A DNA stretch of 64,000 bases, from assembly GCF_958295425.1 (NCBI RefSeq), contig NC_081143.1, positions 26,682,586 through 26,746,585 on the forward strand, read 5' to 3'. This DNA is from Solea solea. Taxonomy: Eukaryota > Chordata > Actinopteri > Pleuronectiformes > Soleidae. Both the position numbers and the translations under genes were made by a program. Under the pieces are notes generated by a model that saw only the letters and a list, made by a program, of their open reading frames with translations, was not told the origin of the DNA and did no database searches. Positions 45,413-53,700 of the stretch are shown one piece after another (positions within the stretch are counted from its first letter, which is position 1; each line of letters opens with the position of its first letter).

Positions 45413-45724
45413 GAGGTGGTGTCGAAGTAATTATCAGAGCTTCTCATTAATCAAATGTGCCATGTCAGTAAAGATTACAGTGACTTTAACCTTGAGTAAA
45501 ACCCCAGGTCATACTAATCCCGTGTAAATATGTCCGTAGATATTCCATCATATCCTGGAAGTAGTGTAGTTTTCTGCAATTTTTCAAGCACGGAGGCGCT
45601 CAAAGAAGCATTCAGTTTCACACGAGGCAGTCGGACACGTCTGCAAACTTTGGGTGTTTTACAACGAACACCGTTCCCGGACCAAAAACAGTCAGAGGCA
45701 AAAAATCTCTTCCCAAATGGTGCG

Positions 45725-46130
45725 TTTTAGGCATTTTAGCAATCCACAGGCTGGATCCTCAGAAGGATGCGGTCGACGAAGGCAGAGACGGACAGTTCTT
45801 TCGGAGGACCCTCTGAAATGAGATGTGTAGCTGACAGAGAATTCTTCCACTGGTATGCAAAGAATTCTGGGATATATGACAGGTCACCAAGGATCCACCT
45901 GGTGTGTCCTTCTTGGCTAATCACAAATCGAAATGAAACTCCCTGGCTTCATGTTTTAGGCATTTTAAGCGATCCACAGGCTGGATCCTCAGAAGGATGC
46001 AGTCGACGAAGGCAGAGACGGACAGTTCTTTCGGAGGACGCTCTGAAATGAGACGTGTAGCCGACAGAGAATTTACCAGTTATGTCACCAATTCTTCCAT
46101 TGGCATGCAAAGAATTCTGGGATATATGAC
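45725..46130 (+). repeat. Direct duplication, two ~160-180 bp copies
   Basis: Copy 1 (45725-45880) and copy 2 (45952-46130) share GATCCACAGGCTGGATCCTC-type sequence, GAAGGCAGAGACGGACAGTT, CTTTCGGAGGAC and AAGAATTCTGGGATATATGA. Copy 2 has about 20 extra bases (TACCAGTTATGTCACCAATT). A third, partial and palindromic relative lies at 43930-44025. Confidence 0.85.
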
Positions 46131-46739
46131 ATGAAATGAAATGCCTGTGATATCGGGAAGTAACGTAGTGCGTGCATGACATGACAGGAGATGACGGGTG
46201 ACTCTTTACTGAGATTTCATGTCCCATTAATATAACAGATGTCCAAATGTGTCCAAATAGTGCTAAAGGCAGGCATATCCACAGCAGAGTTTATCTTATC
46301 AAGCACAGATTTGCTTTGTATAAATAAAGTCCACCTCTCTTGACCCATACGCCTGCACGCCTGCCACAGTTTCCAGAGTTTCTGGTGGAAAAAAAAGAAG
46401 AAGAAAAAAACATTAATTAGCCACACTCTCTGCTGGAAAGCTCAGTAAAAAGATTGACATGTAATGTGATTTTTTTTTTTTTACCGCAGCCGACACATGG
46501 TGGGAACGAGAGAAAACATGGCGGGAACATATGGCGCTGCGGCCCCTTTTCTAAAAGGTGTGGGAAAGCGGAGATGAATAATGAATAGATGTTCTGTTAG
46601 GAAGCAAAGCTGCTCATTCTTCAGTGTGACCGGACTGTAGCACAGGTGAGCTGTCAGCTCCCCCCCCTCCCCCCCCCGTGAGAGCAAACTATTCACTCTC
46701 ATTGTCAGTGTTTAATTCTGCAAAATCAAAGCGGTGAAA

Positions 46740-46960
46740 TCTGCGAGTGAAGCGTTGCTTGTTGATCCGTTCAGCCGCTCACGCTCTAATGTGCTGAGCG
46801 CAGCGGGAATTGGCGCCGTGTCCTGTCCTGCGCTCCGGCAATTACACTCTGCCATTAACCATTTGTTACACCTGCCGTTTTCCCGCCTGCAGCTTGGCAC
46901 CTTCGCTGATTACATCGCGCCGGATCAATAGTGTGATTAAACAAATTAATTCGGACTGCC
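46740..46960. promoter_or_regulatory. Candidate conserved non-coding segment upstream of nptx1
   Basis: A non-repetitive block with homeodomain-type sites (GCAATTACA, GCCATTAACC, TGATTAAACA, AAATTAATTC) and no coding potential, 3.3 kb from the nptx1 start. A regulatory role is inferred from composition only. Confidence 0.25.
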
Positions 46961-47106
46961 CGGTCAATTTTCATCCCGTACTATAGCCGGCAGCTGCCAT
47001 GACGACCACGTCACGAATGAGTCGAAGACAAACGCCCTCTTGAACAGGGAGAGAGAAGAAAGGTCATTTATTTCCAGAGCAGGACGGCTGTTTCTATGTG
47101 ATCGAT

Positions 47107-47645
47107 GGTGCATTCCAGTTGTAGTTGAAGTCGGAATTTCAGAGTTAAGGGGGCGAGATTTCCAACTCCAGAAAGTCGGAGCACCCTCACAAACACCGAC
47201 ATATGGTGAATGGTTTGTATTTATTTAGCACTTGATGACCGTTCAAAGCTGCTCTACACTACCATTCACCCATTCACACACATTCACTCACAATTTCATA
47301 CAGTGCATCTATGTGTATTTTCTATTTCTATTTTTCCGTCATGAGCAACGTGGGGTTAAGTGTCTCGCCCAAGAATCGAGCCTACAACCTTCATGTTGAG
47401 CTACCGCCGCCCCATGGTGGCCTCTGTTTCACGTTAAGTTACTCTTACTCGACTAGCAGAGCTGGGAATTGAACCTACAACCTACAACAAGTCAGTCATA
47501 TGCATCACATTTTATCCACGAGTGTTGCTACGTTGTTTTTTGTCCGTCAGTTGTTATTAACTGGTCTTGCTAACAATGGCTAGCCCGTTTGTATCCATTT
47601 TTTGTTGTTGTTGTTGTTGCGATTTCTCAATTGGAACGCGATTCA
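47107..47645. repeat. Family C element containing a SINE-like insert
   Basis: The left end GTGCATTCCAGTTGTAGTTG and the right end GATTTCTCAATTGGAACGCG oppose each other as in the 40160 copy. Between them 47205-47420 is a minus-strand SINE-like element (CACTTGATGACCGTTCAAAG, TTAAGTGTCTCGCCCAAG). A (TTG)n run lies near 47600. Confidence 0.55.
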
Positions 47646-47703
47646 TTTGGAGGCGGAGTCACGACCAGTTACGATTTCCAACCACCGATGTAAATGTAAC
47701 GGA

Positions 47704-47826
47704 CGTAAAAAGTACAAATATGTTACCAAGACATTACTTTGGTAGAAGTTGAAGTCACTTTTTTTAAAATAATATTACTTAAACTAAAAGTCTTAAAGTT
47801 TATGACATTTACTGTACTTACTGTAC

Positions 47827-47859
<33 letters not shown>

Positions 47860-48010
47860 CATATATATATATATTATAATACCAACTCTTCTTCTTCTTC
47901 TGATTGTATTTGGTAGTACAATGTAACAGGTAACAAAGAGAGTTAGTAGTGGAGTAAAAGTAAAAAGTTTCTAGAAATGCAAATCACAAAGTAAAAGTAC
48001 AGCTACATGA
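47704..48010. mobile_element. GTACTTGAGTAA-type dispersed element
   Basis: Left block AAAAAGTACAAATATGTTAC, a central (TA)n tract (47826-47877), then ACCAACTCTTCTTCTTCTTC and AGTAAAAGTACAGCTAC. It is collinear in inverted orientation with the two halves of 11882-12437 and lacks the SINE that interrupts that copy. Confidence 0.7.
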
Positions 48011-48879
48011 TTTTTGTATTACAGTATGTTTTTGAAAGTATATAATTGCTTTAAATTAAGAAATAATTTGCTTTTCAAAGCCTCGGAATGAGCCTTGTTC
48101 ATATCCTTAAGGCAAGGGCCTTGCTTGTTTCTACAGGAGCCTGAATGGACTTACATTTTTTATTCCATTTTGAGGCAGGAGCAAACGATGTTAAACAAAA
48201 TTAAAGGTGAAAGGCTGCAACATAATGTGAAGAAGACAAGTCTTCTTGTTTCATGCTTAGGAGATAAAGACATAGATTTACATTTTGGGATTGTGACAGT
48301 CTGTCCATGTGCTACAACCTGCACATGAAACTCAAATATCACCTATTTTTTCCAGCTTAAAACAGAATAAACAGGGTTTTTTTTGTCAGTTTAGGTCGAG
48401 CTGTTTCTCCAAAGTAGTAACTTGTTATCCCATCATGATCCATGTCAGTGAGTGATGTATCTGTGTGTTTTTTACTTATTAATGTCAGAGCTTCAGGGCC
48501 TGCTTACGTAAACTGTCCGTTTAATTATTTGGAAACGTTTCACTTCACATTTATTGCCTCTGTCTCGTCAGTGGTGGAATCAGCACACGAGAGGAGCCCG
48601 ATCATCTCCATCAGGCAGAGACGAGGAGCAGAACACTGGCACTCATATTCACGTTCACGCGCTGCCTTCAAAATGTTCCTTATATAGTCAAATCATTTTT
48701 ATAGAAGTTCTTTCTCGTCTATATCTTGTTGATATACTGCTTATATTTTCCTGTCTATATACTACTTATAATGTACTACTTTTATAGAACTTTTGTAGTC
48801 TATATGTCTACAGCAGTTTTCTACAATCTACAATATATTCTACATATTGCTTATTTTGCTTTTTTTTCTGATTTAAAGC

Positions 48880-49050
48880 TGCTTTATGAAACACTCTCTC
48901 ACTCATTCACTCACACGTCTCTGCACATGAATCACACTCAGTTTGGAGTCAAAGGTCAAAGGTTTCCCGCTACATGACACATTGAGCTGAAGCCAGGGGA
49001 TCAAACCCACAACCTTCCCGTTCAGGGACGACGACGACCGGCTTTACCGC
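48880..49050 (-). repeat. SINE-like element, diverged
   Basis: Minus strand: AAGGTTGTGGGTTTGATCCC (box B-like GGTTTGATCCC), with AAAGCAGC at the other end as in the other SINE copies. Confidence 0.5.
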
Positions 49051-49559
49051 TGATCGTCAGGATCAACACAGGAGACAATGTTTCGTTATGTAAAATACAA
49101 ACAGGCTTTAATCCACAACAAGACAACAGCTCAGCTGGTCGTACGAGAGGCTCAGGGATGAGCAGCCTGACCCTCTGTCAGCCATGTTTTCAGCGGGAGG
49201 AAGTGTGATCAGGGTGAGAGAGAGGGAGGGAAAGGGAGAGGGAGGGAGAGAGAGAGTGGGTGGAAATGAGAGGTGGTGCTGGGAACTCCACCAGTGGGAC
49301 TCACTCATCTGAAGGAGCAGGAGCCGCTTTCATTTAAGGTGGACCAACATCGTCTCATTTAAGGCGTCCACAAGGCCAACTGCTCTACCGTGTAGGAACG
49401 TATTAAAGGTCCAGTGTGTACAATTAGTGATGGGCAAATTAACCCTCAAAGAATCGTGAGAATATACTTGTCACTTTGGCAAAAATTAGGGCCTAAATGC
49501 AGGCGTTTTGAGGCAAAAATGACTCAAATAATGGGAATAAAAGTGAAACTAAACTTATG

Positions 49560-49812
49560 AGGAGAGCAGTGCTGTCGCTAAATACACCAGATTTTTAAGG
49601 TCTTTTTTAACTGATCTACAGTTGAACATTGTTGGCTTTGACTCTTGTGTCAGATGTCGCGCTCATGACTCTTCCAGTGACGACACTCTCTGACCGATCA
49701 GTGGCCGGCAGACTGTACTAAAAAAAGCACCAAGTACTAACACTAATGGAAAAGCCCAAAAAACAAGCCGTGCCAGGCCGAGTCGTGCTGGAACCGTGTA
49801 GTGGAAAAAGCA
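49560..49812 (+). repeat. Family A repeat, copy nearest nptx1
   Basis: Contains GCAGTGCTGTCGCTAAATAC, TTTTTTAACTGATCTACAGT, CGCTCATGACTCTTCCAGTG and ACCGTGTAGTGGAAAAAGC. It lies about 480 bp upstream of the nptx1 start codon. Confidence 0.65.
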
Positions 49813-49960
49813 GAGAGCAGAGCTTAATCAGCACTGCAGTGGATCAGCATTAACTGGCACTACATAGAAACATCATTTCCCAGTTTGGAAATCCAACTTG
49901 AGGGGGGCGTTCCCTACGACTACAACTGGAACACACCATCACAGATTTTTTGGAGGCACT

Positions 49961-49986
49961 GATGATGATGATGATGATGATGATGA
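49961..49986 (+). repeat. (GAT)n microsatellite
   Basis: About nine GAT units, 200 bp upstream of the nptx1 TATA box. Confidence 0.95.
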
Positions 49987-50079
49987 GGTGGTGGTGATTC
50001 CACAGCAAATCTGACAGCCCCTTGTTTCTCTAAAGAGTCCACACACAGCAGTGATTCTCATGACGAGCACGACCTTAAA

Positions 50080-50200
50080 AAGGGGGCGTGGCCGTGACTC
50101 TCTCTCTCTCTCTCCATGTGTGTGTGTCTCTCTCTCTCTGATGCGGTGAATCTGCCGCGTCTCTATAAAAACCGCAATGAGCGACCAGAGCGCACAGCTT
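50080..50200 (+). promoter_or_regulatory. nptx1: nptx1 core promoter: GC box, CT tracts, TATA box
   Basis: TATAAAA at 50164-50170 places transcription start near 50195, giving a leader of about 95 nt before the ATG at 50290. Upstream are AGGGGGCGTGGCC (about 50081-50093, an Sp/KLF- or EGR-type site) and two (CT)n tracts flanking a (TG)n run (50098-50140). TATA-driven, activity-responsive regulation would suit a neuronal pentraxin, but that is inference. Confidence 0.75.
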
Positions 50201-50289
50201 CTGTGGACAGTTCCGTGGTGCTGAAATCTCCCGCACACACACACAGAGTTCCACTTCGCCACTCTCTCTCTCTGTCTCGCGCTTGCACC

Positions 50290-50724
50290 ATGACAGGGAG
50301 CATGGACGGGACCCCGTGGAAACTTTTTCTACTTTCTTGCCTGCTTCTCGTGGGAACCTGCTGCGCGCAGGACTTCGGACAGACGCAGTTTATTTGCACG
50401 TCGGTGCCCAAGGATATGGACCTGTGCACGATGCAGAACAGCGGGCCCGCGGAGGACCTGAAGACCACGGTCATGCAGCTGCGCGAGACCGTGCTGCAGC
50501 AGAAGGAGACCATCATGAACCAGAAGGAGACGATCAGGGAGTTAACGTCCAAGCTGAGCCGCTGCGAGAGTCAGAGCTTCCCCGCAGCGGCGGCGGGGGG
50601 AGCCGGCGGGAGGCGGCCGGGGGCGAAGAACACGATGGGGGATGTATCCCGGGGAACCATGGACACTCTGGCACAGCTGGGACAGACTTTACAGACGCTC
50701 AAACAGAGACTGGAGAATCTGGAG
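50290..50724 (+). CDS. nptx1: nptx1 exon 1
   Basis: 435 coding nt, 145 codons, ending GAG|GTAGGC in phase 0. It encodes the signal peptide, the first coiled coil and a low-complexity Ala/Gly/Arg linker (about residues 98-111), where family members differ most. The linker is encoded by a G-rich tract. Confidence 0.96.
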
Positions 50725-53700
50725 GTAGGCAGAGTGCAGGAGAAAAGTTCTGGTTTGGTGCTGCAGTAACTGGAGACACATGTTTCTGTAGTCCATGACT
50801 TTTTATACACATATATATAATCCTTCATTCAACCAGACTGAGTGTCAATGAGATTAAAATCTCTTTTAAAATTGAAAATAAACAGAATACTTATGATACA
50901 AACTCAATTTTGTGTCAATTAAGTTAAATATGAGTTAAAATCATGGACTCAAAGTGGGTGGAGTCTGGTTTGTTGAGTGAGGTCAACCTGGAAGTAAAAG
51001 TGTACTAGCCACTAGAGGGCGACTCCACCAGTTGCACATTATACTCAGTTTTAGTGTAGTGGGGAAAATGAGCTTCTAACCTTCAGTGAACATTTTTCCT
51101 TGAGCAGTTAATGATCTCAGTCACTAGTTTCAGGACTTCTCCAGTAAAACACGATGTTGATTTTTGTAAATTATTAGAGGAAAATAGACGATAAAGTGTG
51201 GCAAATATGAGTGGACTCTAGTGAGTGACTCCTGGTTGCAGTTTGTGAATGTTCGGCTGCTGCAAAACCTCAACATGGTGACAGCAAAACTGACAATTTA
51301 GAGACTTTAAAAATGGTCATTTAGATTTTTATGGGTTGTACAATCTGTGCAATCTGGTTATAGAACTTGGACAAAAAGGTAAAGTGATTAAAATCTCTTT
51401 GAAGACAGAAACCCTGCAGCATAACAATGTAAGAAATGAGAATTATGATGCAAACAGACACAGTAATATGAAATGTGTGTCTTTTTCAGGGGTTGGGGTT
51501 GATTTCAATGTGTAAAGTGTGTTCAATGTGTTATTCTTGCAAAAAAGTGTTACATAGATCAATTCTAATTGGTGTATTGGTAATATTTAGGATAAATAGA
51601 GGAAAGATATTATAAAAATCAAATCTACCAAAAACACATGGCGAAAAAAAGTGTAAAAGGTACAAATTCACTTTGTGTTTCAAGCACCAGACTTTAAATG
51701 TCCTGTTCTAACACGTGTGTGTGTGTGTTGTGTGTTGTGTGCGTGCGCGTGTGCAGCAGTACAGCCGCGGTAACGGCAGCGCGCAGGCGAACAGCCTGAA
51801 GGATCTGCTGCAGAACAAGATCGACGACATGGAGAAGCAGGTTCTGTCCCGGGTCAACACGCTAGAGGAGAACAAGCCGGGCACCCGGAACGACACGGAC
51901 CAGCGGAACCGGGTCGAGTCCACGCTCACGTCCCTGCACCACCGGATTACAGACCTGGAGAAAGGTGCGTCAGTGCGCGCACTGAGAAAGCAGGAGAAAA
52001 AGCAAACCCCAGTAAAAGAAACAAACAAAACACGGGATTTTGCGCTGAAATGTGCGTCTGTGGAGAATTATTAATTTAAACTCTAAAAAGAATGTGTTAG
52101 AACGCGCGAGAGCGCAGAAATGCCGCATCCATGACGTTGCGCACAGGCAGAGCAGAGCGGAGGAGAGGAGAGGAGGAGAGCTGCATTATTTTGCATATTT
52201 CAAGACTCTTTTTTTTTATCACTTTTATGAGTGAATTCACGAGCGCGGATGCATCTTTTTTTATTTATTTATTTTTAAATTGGCTGGCATGAGGGAGGAG
52301 AACGTTTGCAGGTTTTTGCCATGTGCACGTGCGCAAAAGAGTGAGGGAGGGAAGACAGTCTAACCTTAACTATAACTACCACTGGCCTAATCCTAATCTT
52401 AATCCTAAATACACAACATGTCTTCACCTTAAATTTTAGTCATTTACGTTATGTGGACTTGATTTTTCTCCCCTTAAAGAAGACAAGTTCCCAAAATGTG
52501 ACTGTGAAAACAGGTCCCCACAACAGGAGGAATACCTGAAACACCTGAAACACAAACGCGTTTGCACAGCAGTCCTAGTGAGGACACTCATATACGTAAT
52601 GCATGCTCTGGCTCCTTACCTTAACCCTTAATCTAAATCCAAATCTAATCCTAAAACCGGGTTTTAACCCTGAAAAAGCTGGTGGGAAAGTGATTAAATG
52701 GTTTATACGTGTTCTGGTCCTCACAAAGATACACTATCATATGAATGTTTTAAACACAGTATCAAAGTAACAAAAAACACACATTTAAAATATAAGACTT
52801 CAGTTGTTAACACCTAAATAAATGAAGTTCAGTCAAACTAAAATCTGCAGATTATAATGTAGTAGCAATTCTATAAATTAACTTGATTAATTTAGGTGTA
52901 AATAAGTATTTATTCCGTCAACCGCTTTCTGTTTTTCCAGTGGAGAAAATATAATAAAGATGCTAAAATGACTAAATGTTAAAATAACACTTTTGCTCCA
53001 GAGGATTTGACTAAAATCCCTTAACTGTGACAAACTGTAAAAACGTGACAGAAACACCCTAATAAAAGAAAAAAACTTAACTCAATTTACTCAGTTTCCC
53101 TTTGGGATAACTTAAACTATCTAACGTAAACCAACTATTTTGAGTTAAGACACCTTAAAAGGGTTAAAGGCAGTCGGTTTCCTCACAGTTAAATTAACAT
53201 AAACATATAACATAACATAACCAGTTAAGTTTTACAGTGTAGATTTAAAATATAATGTAATGTATCATCAAAATAATAACTTTTATAATGTAATGAAAGT
53301 ATGTATATATTTCTTTAAATGGTAAAGAACATAGAACAATAAAAAACTTGTTTTAAAACATGATTTCGGTGTAAAACTTACTAAAACTGACTGAATCAGT
53401 TGTAACTTGACTGACTGTGGTGTTTCTTTTATTCCCAGGTAAAGAAACTCGACCCACAGATAAGTTCCAGCTCACGTTCCCTCTGAGAACAGACTACATG
53501 TACGCCAAAGCAAAGCGGAGTCTGCCTGAGATGTACACGTTCAGCGTGTGTCTGTGGATCAAGTCCAACGCGTCCCCCGGCGTGGGGACGCCCTTCTCCT
53601 ACTCTGTGCCGGGTCAGGCCAACGAGCTGGTGTTAATCGAGTGGAGGAACAACCCCATGGAGATCCTCATCAATGACAAGGTAACCACAGCAAAAACTCA

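Noticed and set aside
50116..50289. Upstream in-frame ATG of nptx1 at 50116
   Set aside because: It lies upstream of the TATA box, would precede the signal peptide with 58 non-conserved residues, and passes through microsatellite-like DNA.
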